Below, one piece after another: positions 47,833 through 56,638 of a stretch of DNA of 64,000 nt (positions within the stretch are counted from its first letter, which is position 1; the number at the start of each line of letters is the position of its first letter). The DNA lies in the IMG/VR virus record IMGVR_UViG_3300036402_000045, positions 25,783 through 89,782 of that record; one strand, 5' to 3'. This DNA is from a virus. The notes beneath the pieces were generated by a model. The model made no database searches. It was not told where the DNA came from and saw nothing but the letters and a program-made list of their open reading frames with translations. The translations under genes were made by a program, and so were the position numbers.

Positions 47833-48479
47833 TACGAAGTCCGGGTGCTCCCGCCGACCGTCCCACCGCCGCCACCAGTGGAACCACCAGTGGTCGTGCC
47901 TGCTCCGGAAACTGCGGAACCGGTGTGTGCGGGTGACGAAGGGGAAACTTCCGATGTTGCGGGCTGCTCGTTCTGAACGAGATCGACAAGAGCCTCCTGA
48001 AGCTCTTCCTGGTTCATCTTCGTGCGGCCCTTGATGTTCTTCTCCTTGGCGTACTCCAGCAACTCGGCGCGCGTGGCGTCGGAGCTTCGGATCTTCGCCA
48101 AGATCTCTTCACGGGCGTTGGCCTGTGCAGCGCCAGCCCGAGCGCTCTCGAACGCAGCATCGAGAGCGGCCTGACGAGCCTCTTCCTCTTCGGCCAGCGT
48201 CTTCTGCTGGCCCTCGCGAAGACCCATGAAGGTCTTCTGGTGATCGTTGAGCGGAGTGCGGACGTAATCCGTCACGTCCATGAACGAGTCGTTGAGGATC
48301 AGGTGCTCCCAAACCTCGTCCGAGATCTCGCTGAACGGCTCCGCATCGGTGTCGATCGTCCAACCGTTCTTCCGGTTGAACTCGACATGCACGGGAAGAC
48401 CTTCGGAAAGAACGTCACTGAAGGTGTCACCCTTCAGAAGCTCCTTCACGTCAGCCGTCCCCATATACTTCAGCTTCAT
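47832..48479 (-). CDS. Structural-region protein with Rho-N/SAP-like module, 215 aa
   Basis: An N-terminal domain (MKLKYMGTADVKELLKGDTF) and a long charged helix (EEARQAALDAAFESARAGAA) lead to a SAP/HeH-like module at about residues 132-170 (ATRAELLEYAKEKNIKGRT). The end is a G/S/T-rich tail. It may be a capsid-connected DNA-binding protein. Confidence 0.75.
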   Translation of the reverse strand: MKLKYMGTADVKELLKGDTFSDVLSEGLPVHVEFNRKNGWTIDTDAEPFSEISDEVWEHLILNDSFMDVTDYVRTPLNDHQKTFMGLREGQQKTLAEEEEARQAALDAAFESARAGAAQANAREEILAKIRSSDATRAELLEYAKEKNIKGRTKMNQEELQEALVDLVQNEQPATSEVSPSSPAHTGSAVSGAGTTTGGSTGGGGGTVGGSTRTS

Positions 48480-48497
48480 TTCAGAATCTCCTTCTGC

Positions 48498-48824
48498 TCA
48501 GGGCAGGTTGATGACGGCCATCGTGACCGTTGCGGTGGCGCTGAACTGAACGGTCACAAGACCGTTTGCGTCGTTGAACAGAGCAGCGTCCAGCGAGATC
48601 AAACGGTCCTGCCCAGCCGGGACAGCGATGACTTGGTTGGGAACAGTGACGTGCCCCATCCGACCGACACCGACGAGGGTGACGTTGATGGAAGCGCCGC
48701 TGCCGTTCCGAACCAGAAGGACAGTGACGCCACCCGGATTCGGAACCGTGTCGCTTGCGCTGACGGCGTTGTAGACCGGCGCGACACCGACCGGGGTTGC
48801 AACTTGAGCCTGTAGTGCTGCCAA
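48498..48824 (-). CDS. Small beta-rich structural protein, 108 aa
   Basis: Short V/T/G-rich strands (VTVLLVRNGSGASINVTLVG) suggest an Ig- or decoration-like beta sandwich. It lies among the head-tail joining genes. It could be a head or tail decoration protein; no family was matched. Confidence 0.7.
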   Translation of the reverse strand: MAALQAQVATPVGVAPVYNAVSASDTVPNPGGVTVLLVRNGSGASINVTLVGVGRMGHVTVPNQVIAVPAGQDRLISLDAALFNDANGLVTVQFSATATVTMAVINLP

Positions 48825-48839
48825 CTCCTTCTCCCTTGT

Positions 48840-49283
48840 TTAGTTGCTGACGGTGAAGCGGGCCGTGCCAAAGCGTACCCCGCTATGTTGATCGGGGTCC
48901 GTAATGCGCTGTGACACTCCATCCCATCTGGAATAGGAGCATCGGAACGTTGTTCCGTCCTCGACAACGGTGAACGGAACCATTCCTTTGACAATCCTTC
49001 TGATCTCTCGGAGGATCAGATTGATGCGTCCGTAGTCCCCGAGTTCGTCGTAGACGTAGAACGTGTAGATCCGCATCTCGGCGTTGGAAGTTTCGGAAAC
49101 CTCCTGGAACGGTGACGACGGAAGCTCGTTGTAGACAACGTACGGGAACTCAGGGATCTCGAAATTGTCGCCCTCGCCAAGAGCACCGGACGAATAGAAC
49201 CACGGCTGTTCAGTCCTGCGAACAGCGAATATCGCCTTGAGCGCGTCGTCGTCGTTGATGGTGGTGAACAGATGCGCGTCCAT
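48840..49283 (-). CDS. Tail terminator-like protein, 147 aa
   Basis: MDAHLFTTINDDDALKAIFA starts at 49283, where the ATG overlaps the previous stop (TGATG). The order (adaptor, stopper, completion, terminator, tube) and length fit the tail terminator, and FPYVVYNELPSSPFQEV resembles family members. It caps the finished tail tube. Confidence 0.75.
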   Translation of the reverse strand: MDAHLFTTINDDDALKAIFAVRRTEQPWFYSSGALGEGDNFEIPEFPYVVYNELPSSPFQEVSETSNAEMRIYTFYVYDELGDYGRINLILREIRRIVKGMVPFTVVEDGTTFRCSYSRWDGVSQRITDPDQHSGVRFGTARFTVSN

Positions 49284-49852
49284 CAGGTCATCGTCCTGAT
49301 CTTGTCCCCGATTTGCGGAGCAAAGTGGTGGATGGTCGGAAGGACGATGGCGTACTTGCCGCCCCATCGGACTTCGAGCCAGATGCCGTAGTAGATGTCC
49401 TTGCCGTGTCCGAGGAAGATTGTGAAGTGGGTTGCGTCACTCCACACAACAGCGCCCTGGAGTCCTTCACGCGCATCAGTCGTTCGGTCTTTCCACGGAG
49501 CGTTGTCCTTGGCCCAAGCAACCATCTCGTCCTTGAGAGCTTCGATCTTCTGGCGCAGGGGGCCGTCGCCAGTGAACTTGATCCCGTACGCCTCCATGTT
49601 GTCAGCGACTTCGGAAAGCCCCTGCCAAGCGAAGCCCCATCCACCACCGAAGCGACCGGATGAGTCACGAACCTGCTGACGGTGGTACTCCCGGTAAATG
49701 GCGGAACCCCAGTCCTCTCCAGAGTTGGACTGGAACGGGACGTTGGTTCGGAAACCGCCGTTGGACATCGGCCTCGGCATCCGGGCGGAACCGGGAACGC
49801 GACGGCCACTGGTGCCGGGAATGGGAGCGGAACGGTTGTAGCCACTAGCCAC
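49283..49852 (-). CDS. Tail completion protein (HK97 gp10-like), 189 aa
   Basis: The C-terminal half has AREGLQGAVVWSDATHFTIF followed by LGHGKDIYYGIWLE, the gp10-like fold. The N-terminus is G/R-rich. It is coupled to genes on both sides. It would act in joining heads to tails. Confidence 0.8.
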   Translation of the reverse strand: MASGYNRSAPIPGTSGRRVPGSARMPRPMSNGGFRTNVPFQSNSGEDWGSAIYREYHRQQVRDSSGRFGGGWGFAWQGLSEVADNMEAYGIKFTGDGPLRQKIEALKDEMVAWAKDNAPWKDRTTDAREGLQGAVVWSDATHFTIFLGHGKDIYYGIWLEVRWGGKYAIVLPTIHHFAPQIGDKIRTMT

Positions 49853-50213
49853 GGCGGTCCACCCATCCCTTCCGCTGATATTCCGAAGTTACGGGATCGA
49901 TCTTGAAGACCCGATAGTCCTCGCCGTTGACGGTGAACTCGTCATCTTCCTGAATGTCGTCGCCCTGCTCTCCGATAAGCACGTAACCCGCGGCGATTCG
50001 CTGACCGTTCAAGGTCGTGATGACAACGGGGTTGCCGCTCACCGAACCGAAGTAGCGAATGACAGGAGCAAGATCGATTGCATCATCGACACGACGAATG
50101 CCACCAGCAGCGGTACGAACCTGCTCTCCCTTGCGCCGAAGCTGGATCTCGGTCCCGAACTCCGCAATGAGGTTCGCGGTCGTCTTTCGGTTTTCGTCCG
50201 TGTAGATGCTCAC
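49845..50213 (-). CDS. Head closure/stopper protein, 122 aa
   Basis: IQLRRKGEQVRTAAGGIRRV and EDDEFTVNGEDYRVFKIDP match the stopper (SPP1 gp16-like) layout, in the usual place after the adaptor. Its start overlaps the adaptor stop (ATGA). Confidence 0.75.
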   Translation of the reverse strand: MSIYTDENRKTTANLIAEFGTEIQLRRKGEQVRTAAGGIRRVDDAIDLAPVIRYFGSVSGNPVVITTLNGQRIAAGYVLIGEQGDDIQEDDEFTVNGEDYRVFKIDPVTSEYQRKGWVDRRG

Positions 50214-50950
50214 GATCCGGTCCAGTTCCCGGAAAGCACGGAAGCGAAGCGCTTGAGCGGGTAAACCCGAACGTGCTCGCTGTAACCAGAGAACGGTGTG
50301 CCTTCCACCAGCGAGTCATTCGACTGATCGAGGCACACAACCCGTCCGACGACTCTCCAGCCGCTCCTGAAGGCTTCCAGGACGTTCTCAGCCCGTTCTG
50401 CGAAGTTGTCGGCCATCTCTTGCGCCTGGTGGAACTTCTGCGAGAGCGCACGGGAGCTTCCAGACTCATCGATGTCGATCAACTCGGCGTAATGAGCCGC
50501 CTTTGCCCGCCAAGCGATCGAAGCAGCGGAGTTGATGTCACCGCCACCTTCATTCAGAATCAATTGCAGATCATGGTTCGAGAAGAACGCATCTGCTTCG
50601 GTCTTGTTCGTGGGAATGCGATCTCCAGCCATCATGCGGAGAAACGCAACGTCATCGAACGTGACCGCCATACCGGGAAGAACGACTTCGAACCATTCCT
50701 CTCCCGGCGAAACGGGACCGCCGAGATAGGTGCCGGTCCAAACGGCTCGATACCAACCGATGCCTTCGGTGGCTTCCCACTCTGCGCTGTAGCTGCCAAG
50801 CCCTTGCCACTCTGGAACGACCGGACCGAAAACCGAAACTCCGTCAGCGTTGAAGATCTCGAACGCAGGAGCGGTCACATCGACGGGAAGGCCACCCGCG
50901 TTCCGGTAGGTCGTGGTCATCGTGACGGTCTGGTCTTGGACAGCCTGCAT
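50210..50950 (-). CDS. Head-tail adaptor with N-terminal Ig-like domain, 246 aa
   Basis: Residues 1-95 form a beta-rich domain (VTMTTTYRNAGGLPVDVTAP), and residues 95-200 fit the helical adaptor fold (FDDVAFLRMMAGDRIPTNKT; RAKAAHYAELIDIDES). An added beta domain on an adaptor is less usual. AGGAAAGG precedes the ATG. Confidence 0.7.
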   Translation of the reverse strand: MQAVQDQTVTMTTTYRNAGGLPVDVTAPAFEIFNADGVSVFGPVVPEWQGLGSYSAEWEATEGIGWYRAVWTGTYLGGPVSPGEEWFEVVLPGMAVTFDDVAFLRMMAGDRIPTNKTEADAFFSNHDLQLILNEGGGDINSAASIAWRAKAAHYAELIDIDESGSSRALSQKFHQAQEMADNFAERAENVLEAFRSGWRVVGRVVCLDQSNDSLVEGTPFSGYSEHVRVYPLKRFASVLSGNWTGS

Positions 50951-50974
50951 TTCGGAAACCCTTTCCTACGTCAA

Positions 50975-51012
50975 GAGGGCCGAGCCAGGTTGTGACACCC
51001 GACCCGGCCCTC
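50975..51012 (-). terminator. GC-rich hairpin after the 179-aa gene
   Basis: Eight base pairs (50975-50982 with 51005-51012) with a partly paired inner loop, followed on the minus strand by TTGACG. It may reduce transcription past the capsid genes. Confidence 0.55.
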
Positions 51013-51035
51013 CATTCTGCACTTGTGAAGCGGAA

Positions 51036-51575
51036 CTACTCCGACGACTCCGAGGCAGCCTGACGGCGGCGAGCGGACTTCTTCGCGGCCTGAGCCTTCT
51101 TCGCCCGGACGCCACCGCTGCGAACCCGAGAAACCTGCTCTTCGGGATCGTCGGTGTTCAGCCCAAGCTCATCCTGCTCTTCCGCGATGGCCGCACGGCG
51201 CTGGTCGTCCTCTTCCTCATCGGAAAGCTCGTCCTCATCGGACTCACGGCTCTCTTCGAGGGAACGACGCTTCTTCGCGTGCACGGCCTGGACTTCGGCC
51301 TCCTGCCACGGCTTCGGCTTCGTCGGGTCCGAGAAGCGGGCGACGACTTCAGCAGCCTCGTCCTCTTCGTGAACCTCGTCGTACTCCGACTGGGTGGCGA
51401 CTTCGAGAACGCCACGACCAAGCTGCACACGAACGTACGCAGCCTGATCCTCGTCCTCCGGGAACTCCTTCACGTCCAGCCCCGCAATCGACCAGCCGCT
51501 TCCTCCGGTGACATCGGCCACCATCTGAAGAGCAAGGCGATTGGCGAGACGAACGAATGAGGGGTCGTTCGGCAT
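51036..51575 (-). CDS. Hypothetical structural protein, 179 aa
   Basis: MPNDPSFVRLANRLALQMVA begins a short folded part, followed by an acidic helix and a basic, Q/K/R-rich tail (RAKKAQAAKKSARRRQ). It directly follows the major capsid gene. It may be a minor head or connector protein. Confidence 0.7.
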   Translation of the reverse strand: MPNDPSFVRLANRLALQMVADVTGGSGWSIAGLDVKEFPEDEDQAAYVRVQLGRGVLEVATQSEYDEVHEEDEAAEVVARFSDPTKPKPWQEAEVQAVHAKKRRSLEESRESDEDELSDEEEDDQRRAAIAEEQDELGLNTDDPEEQVSRVRSGGVRAKKAQAAKKSARRRQAASESSE

Positions 51576-51596
51576 CTTTCGGATTCTCCTTTCGCC

Positions 51597-52703
51597 TTAG
51601 ACGCTGGGCGGCGTCGGGCCGGGGTTGGTGGCGAGGTTGGTCGAGTAGTCCAGAACCATGCGACCATCCTTGAAGATGTTCGCGAAGCCCGTGATGATCG
51701 ACACGTACTCGCCCTCGATCTGACGGGACACGATCCGCTCGCTCTCGATGAGAAGCGGCATGGCCGTCAACTGGATGAAGGCACGGGCGACATCGATCAG
51801 GATGATCTTCTTCGCGGGCACCGAGTCGTGGACGAAGATGTCCTGCGACGTGGGGAGAGGCGTGGTGACGTTGAGCGTCACCGGCGAGGGCGTCGTGGCA
51901 CCGGCCCCGACCGTCCGCTGGAACTCCGGAAGGTTCAGGATGGTGACGGCATCCGACTCGTTGGTGAGCATGACCGTGCTGTTGCGCCCGATCCTGCGGA
52001 ACCGAATCCACGCACGCGTGAGATCGGAATACAGGAGCGTGTTGGCGGTCGCAGCGCCGATCACGGGAGCCGCTTCGGAAGCATCGGCCTGGTCACCGTT
52101 GATGGCGATGTTGATGAGATCTCGATCGAGATCGGCACCAAGCTGCGTGCCAAGCTCTTCGAAGTAGATCGCGGCCAGGTCGATCGGGGTGAACATGATC
52201 GACTCGTAGGTCTGCTTCAGACCCCGCGCCTTCTTCTTGATCGTGACCTGCTTCTCACGCCAGGTGATGATCTCGCCTTCGGGGATCGTCGCACCCTCAT
52301 TCACGTCCCGAAGCTGAACTTCGGAACGATCCGTGAGGCTGGTGAAGTCCATGAAGGGCATCGTGAGGCCGGTGCCTCCGATGTTCTCTTCGGCGGCGAT
52401 GAGGCCGCGGAAGAACGGGGTGTATTCCAAACCCCGTCGGATGGCGTCGCGGAAGATCTCCGGGAACAGCCAGCGATTCAACTCGCTGGTGTTCAACATC
52501 TTCTCGACGGTCATCTCCTTCATCTCGATGCCGAGGGACCGGTAGAACTTCTCCGGGGTCATCTCGTCATCGAAGGACTCCTTCAGGAACGACTTGAGAG
52601 ACACGTCCTTGCGGTTCTTCCGAAGCCGCTGCATCTCCTTGTGGAACGCCTCCATCGGGAAGGATTCCTTGTCGAGCGCTGTGGTGCTGAACTTGGTCGG
52701 CAT
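51597..52703 (-). CDS. Major capsid protein (HK97 fold), 368 aa
   Basis: Strong ribosome site AAGGAGG precedes the ATG. After a helical N-arm (about 100 aa, KEMQRLRKNRKDVSLKSFLK) come KKKARGLKQTYESIMFTPID and DLDRDLINIAINGD, the spine-helix and A-domain pattern of HK97-type capsid proteins. The end (ANIFKDGRMVLDYSTN) also fits. Its place after the decoration and protease-scaffold genes supports the call. Confidence 0.92.
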   Translation of the reverse strand: MPTKFSTTALDKESFPMEAFHKEMQRLRKNRKDVSLKSFLKESFDDEMTPEKFYRSLGIEMKEMTVEKMLNTSELNRWLFPEIFRDAIRRGLEYTPFFRGLIAAEENIGGTGLTMPFMDFTSLTDRSEVQLRDVNEGATIPEGEIITWREKQVTIKKKARGLKQTYESIMFTPIDLAAIYFEELGTQLGADLDRDLINIAINGDQADASEAAPVIGAATANTLLYSDLTRAWIRFRRIGRNSTVMLTNESDAVTILNLPEFQRTVGAGATTPSPVTLNVTTPLPTSQDIFVHDSVPAKKIILIDVARAFIQLTAMPLLIESERIVSRQIEGEYVSIITGFANIFKDGRMVLDYSTNLATNPGPTPPSV

Positions 52704-52723
52704 GACTGTTTGTTCCTCCTTCC

Positions 52724-53140
52724 CTAGCTTGCAGCCGTGATGAGAACGTCAACCTTGACGGCTGCGCCCGCGGCTGGCATGAGTGCGATTCCGATTGTGG
52801 CGACACCGCCGCCTGCGGCGAGCAGAGCGCCCGCAGCCCCGATGCCGACGTTTGCACCGGCAGCGAACGCGCCACCGGAAGTCATCCGTCGAACCATGAC
52901 GCCACGGGCTTCCACCGTGACATCACCGGGAACCTTGTTGACCGGAAAGTTTCCGGTGCCTGCCTGACGCATCTTGTTGGCGACTGACACGAAGCCCACA
53001 ACAGGCTTCGTCCCGTCAGCAAGACCGCACTCGTACGGGCCGGTAACCATGACCGGATCTCCGACAGCGAGCGCGACCTGTGCCTCCAAGGTGATCGCCA
53101 GCAGGCCGGTGATCTTCCCTCCTGCGGCCTTCGTGACCAT
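52724..53140 (-). CDS. Capsid decoration/cement protein (DUF2190-like), 138 aa
   Basis: Beta-rich with G/A/V runs (VALAVGDPVMVTGPYECGLA; VEARGVMVRRMTSGGAFAAG), typical of trimeric cement proteins. It is encoded between scaffold and major capsid genes, as in many siphoviruses. GGAGGG precedes the start. Confidence 0.85.
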   Translation of the reverse strand: MVTKAAGGKITGLLAITLEAQVALAVGDPVMVTGPYECGLADGTKPVVGFVSVANKMRQAGTGNFPVNKVPGDVTVEARGVMVRRMTSGGAFAAGANVGIGAAGALLAAGGGVATIGIALMPAAGAAVKVDVLITAAS

Positions 53141-53206
53141 TGCTTGATGTCCCTCCTTCGGGGGTGTGTAGCCGAGTATGCCCTACGAACTGCTCAATTC
53201 CCGAAA

Positions 53207-55015
53207 CTACGAATGCAGCCGGGAAACCTTCTCGTCGTCATCCTTCTGCCACTCGATGTCACCAGCGGGGGTCCGCTCGTTCACATCGTCTCCAGCGGGA
53301 ACAGAAGACCGACGACTGGCCTTCTGCGGGAACTTGGCTCGCGCCATGTCCTTGTTCTCTTCGATGAGGCCCTTGATGAGATCCACATCGTCACCGCATC
53401 GAGCCAGGATCTTCTCGAACAGTTCGGTCTTGACCGGAACCGTGTCAGCGCTCTTGTGCGCCTTCACGTACCAGTCAATCGCTTCTGCTCGAAGCTCGAT
53501 CAGGAACGTCTCTCCGATCGCGGCCTTTTCGGAAAGAGCCTTGTGTTCGGCACCGAGAGCGGCGAAGACGGCGGGAAGTGCGTTCTTCCTACTGGCCTTC
53601 TTTGCGGCATCGATGATTGCGGCGGGAAGACCTGCGGAGGTTGCGAGAGCGACAACGTTCTGATCCGTTTCCGAATCCACGTTCTCATCCTCGTCATCAT
53701 CCTCCGGCTCACGGTCGGAATCGTCGTCTTCCTCGTCGTCGTCACCGCTCTCGGCGTCGTCCTCGTCGGACGCAGCGGCGGTCGCTAGACCCCCTTCGTG
53801 TTCCGACCCTCCTGCTTCGGCGTCCCCGCCGACTTGCTCTTCGCCGCCGCCGTCCCCTTCGACGGAGCGGCCTTGAAGGTCGATTGCTTGATCCGGGTCC
53901 CCCGCATCATGTTCGACCAGCCCTTCGATCCCTTCGCCATCAGGTGCTTCCTCGCTTTCATCGTTGTCGGTGGTTGCTGCCTTGCCGAGACTTCCGATCT
54001 CGTCCGTCTCGGGGTCGAACTGCCAGATGAGCTTCTGGTCATCGACCCACTTCAGAGTCCCGTCCTCGTTCTCGGTCACGCCGAAACGCATCCGAGCTTC
54101 GGTCACACGCCGCGGCTCCTTGTGGAGCGGAAGCGCATCGGACTCGGATTCCGAAAGACCGATGATCGGAACTCCCTTCGCTGCGGCCTTCATCACCGAA
54201 GCGAACTCGGGCGTCTTCTCCAGGGCAGCGAAATACTGCGCGCCCAAGAAGACCTGCGAAAGCTCGTACATGTCCTTCGGGTCATCGAAGTCCCGGATGC
54301 ACTTCTGAGCGCCGCTGGTCTTGGGGTCGCACGGTGTCGGCCAACCCCAAGCGTCCTCTTCGGCGTCCTCGGTGTAGTAGAGGCCCTTGTCGTGCCCGTT
54401 CTGGCACCACCAGCCCCACGACGAGAACGGAGCCTTGCAGAAGGACAGGGAGCACTCATCGGAACCGAGCATGACGCCAACCGAAACGGCCCAGTTGATT
54501 CCGAAGTCGATGTCCTCGATGAAGCCCTTGTTCTTCTCCGTGTTCGGCACGTAAACCTCGTTGGTGAGGAACAGCGCCGAATCGACCTTCTTGGTGTCGG
54601 TTCCGAAGATCCGACCCACAGCGTTCTCGACCTTGTAGACGTGATCGAGCATGTAGCTCTTGCCGGTCGGTGAGAACGGCTGCTCCAGGGCCGCAAAGCC
54701 CTTTACGCACTCGGTCTTGAACCGATCATCGTCCCGGTCCGGAATGTCGTTGCACGACAGCGTGGTGAAAGCCACGACTTCATCGGCGGTGACGGCCTTG
54801 CGGGTGAACTTGTTGATCCGCTCCAACTGCTCGTCGGTCGGACGCATCGTGGCCCCGGTTTCGGAAACCAGATCGTCGCCACCATCGGTGGTCTTGACGA
54901 GAGCGGCACGCTTGTCGATGAGTCCCTTGCGGGCCTTGATCGCGTCCCTGTCGTCAGCGACAGCCGACGAGAGCTTGACCTTCTGGGGATGCTCTCGCTT
55001 CTTCAGCACCGTCAC
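53207..55015 (-). CDS. Capsid maturation protease fused to scaffold, 602 aa
   Basis: The N-terminal half has SYMLDHVYKVENAVGRIFGT (catalytic His) and NWAVSVGVMLGS (candidate Ser), the layout of prohead serine proteases. A cysteine/tryptophan-rich insert follows. After an acidic linker (DDDEEDDDSDREPEDDDEDE) the C-terminal 150 residues are helical, like a scaffolding domain. A single chain thus shapes and then cleaves the shell. The enzyme call rests on pattern and place. Confidence 0.8.
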   Translation of the reverse strand: MTVLKKREHPQKVKLSSAVADDRDAIKARKGLIDKRAALVKTTDGGDDLVSETGATMRPTDEQLERINKFTRKAVTADEVVAFTTLSCNDIPDRDDDRFKTECVKGFAALEQPFSPTGKSYMLDHVYKVENAVGRIFGTDTKKVDSALFLTNEVYVPNTEKNKGFIEDIDFGINWAVSVGVMLGSDECSLSFCKAPFSSWGWWCQNGHDKGLYYTEDAEEDAWGWPTPCDPKTSGAQKCIRDFDDPKDMYELSQVFLGAQYFAALEKTPEFASVMKAAAKGVPIIGLSESESDALPLHKEPRRVTEARMRFGVTENEDGTLKWVDDQKLIWQFDPETDEIGSLGKAATTDNDESEEAPDGEGIEGLVEHDAGDPDQAIDLQGRSVEGDGGGEEQVGGDAEAGGSEHEGGLATAAASDEDDAESGDDDEEDDDSDREPEDDDEDENVDSETDQNVVALATSAGLPAAIIDAAKKASRKNALPAVFAALGAEHKALSEKAAIGETFLIELRAEAIDWYVKAHKSADTVPVKTELFEKILARCGDDVDLIKGLIEENKDMARAKFPQKASRRSSVPAGDDVNERTPAGDIEWQKDDDEKVSRLHS

Positions 55016-55143
55016 TTGCGGATCTCCTTGCCCTTGCCCTGGAACGTCTTGCCGGAATTGGCAACCTTCTCTGCGATCTTCGCTTCCGGAGGATTCTCGC
55101 CCTTCGGAGTGTCCTTCTCAGACTTCTGCGAAGTCTTGCTCAT
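55012..55143 (-). CDS. Hypothetical small basic protein, 43 aa
   Basis: GGAGG lies six bases before the ATG at 55143 (an ATG at 55149 is also possible). The product starts MSKTSQKSEKDTPKGENPPE and is lysine-rich. It overlaps the portal end by 26 bases and the protease start by four. Confidence 0.65.
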   Translation of the reverse strand: MSKTSQKSEKDTPKGENPPEAKIAEKVANSGKTFQGKGKEIRK

Positions 55144-56635
55144 CTTCATCCTCCGATGAGAGTAGTCGAGTATGTGCTTTGCCCTCCGAAACCGGTGCGG
55201 TACCGGAATCGGAATTGCTTTGGGTGTCGTCCTGCTTTCCGCTCGCACCCTTCGGCGGTGACGGAGGACGGTCGAACGCTTCCTTCGGCTCGTTCTCTCC
55301 GTGACGGTTCGCAACCTGGATCTGATCGATGATGCCCAGATACCAAAGCATGTGGCTGTTGGCGATCTCCGCAGCCTCCGCTTGCGCTTCACCGAGACGG
55401 TTCAGCGTGCGGTTCTCCTGGAAGTTCAGAGAGATGGAGTTCGGCTGCTCGATGCCCGGAGCCATCGTGACCATGAGCCAGTAACCCGACTCGATCATGC
55501 GCTTGGCTGCGCGCTGGTACTTCCGGGTGTTGCGAAGGATGATCTCGTAAGCAACCCCGGCATAAGTTTCCGTTGTTGAGTACGAACGACCCTGGACCGA
55601 AGGCATCGACTTCAGACCCGAGAAGACCATCTCTTCGTTGGCCTTGTGAATGTTCGTGGCACCAGCGGCATTGCCACCGATGTTCCACGTCGTTGTCGTC
55701 ACGTCATCGAAGTGAACCATGCCGCCGTCGCGCACCATCTCTTCCGCGACGGTGACGTACTGATCCAGATACTCACCAGCACGAATCGCAAAGTCATCGT
55801 CAGACTCCCCCGGCTGCGGGGAAAGCCGCTCGATGGTGAGATCGATGACAGCGAGCAGACCGATCTTCTTCACGATCTGCGCCATGTTGTGAACCATGTC
55901 CCGCTGAATCGCAATGTTTGACAACGCTGCGAGGAACGGCGGGGTTCCGTACGGAGAACCCGGAGCGGCATCGAAAGCGAAGTAACGGAAGGTCAACTCG
56001 TTGAGCTTGACGCAGTTGTTGATGAGCGTCTTGCCCTCGTCGCGAGCCTTCTGAAGCTGCGTTCCGAAAAGCATCTGGTACGGGAGGTAGCGGCCCTCGT
56101 CGTCATCCCAGAAGAATCGGATCACCTTCGGGTTGATGTCGATGAAGTCGATGACATCGGTGAGTTCGTCGTTCAAGACCCACTCGCCGCACATCGCTCC
56201 GTACGTTGCGGCTTGATCCAGAAGCTTGTCGATCACACCGTCGATGCCGCCATGAGCTTCCTGGATCGTCCGAGCCTTGTTCTCCAGAAGCTCCTTGACA
56301 CGCCTCTGTCGAAGTTCGGAATTCGCAACGATGAAAAGCTCATGCCCGCTGTTTGCGAGCATCTTGATGTTCTCGACGGCCTGGGAGTAGTCCGGGTTGT
56401 ACGTCGCCAGAAGCTCGACGTAATCCAGCGTCTCCCACGGAAGCCCGTAAGACAGCCCCTTGTAGCTCTGGAAGAGCTTCTTGACCTGATTGGTGGCTGT
56501 TGGCTCACCAACCTCTGCCGAAGTCACACGGCTCGTCTTGAGGCTCTTCCCAGCCGCACGCAGGGCGCGGATTCGCTGCTCGTCTTCCGAAAGATCGGAA
56601 GCGAGACGCTTCAGCTTGCTGGGACTGGCTGCCAC
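55118..56635 (-). CDS. Portal protein, 505 aa
   Basis: LFQSYKGLSYGLPWETLDYV near residue 54, DIDPK-like VIDFIDINPKVIRFFW, and AAPGSPYGTPPFLAALSNIA near residue 225 match siphovirus portals, with a long helical C-terminal clip and an acidic tail. Twelve copies form the DNA gate. The start is set by the end of the upstream gene. Confidence 0.92.
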   Translation of the reverse strand: MAASPSKLKRLASDLSEDEQRIRALRAAGKSLKTSRVTSAEVGEPTATNQVKKLFQSYKGLSYGLPWETLDYVELLATYNPDYSQAVENIKMLANSGHELFIVANSELRQRRVKELLENKARTIQEAHGGIDGVIDKLLDQAATYGAMCGEWVLNDELTDVIDFIDINPKVIRFFWDDDEGRYLPYQMLFGTQLQKARDEGKTLINNCVKLNELTFRYFAFDAAPGSPYGTPPFLAALSNIAIQRDMVHNMAQIVKKIGLLAVIDLTIERLSPQPGESDDDFAIRAGEYLDQYVTVAEEMVRDGGMVHFDDVTTTTWNIGGNAAGATNIHKANEEMVFSGLKSMPSVQGRSYSTTETYAGVAYEIILRNTRKYQRAAKRMIESGYWLMVTMAPGIEQPNSISLNFQENRTLNRLGEAQAEAAEIANSHMLWYLGIIDQIQVANRHGENEPKEAFDRPPSPPKGASGKQDDTQSNSDSGTAPVSEGKAHTRLLSSEDEDEQDFAEV

Positions 56636-56638
56636 GGC

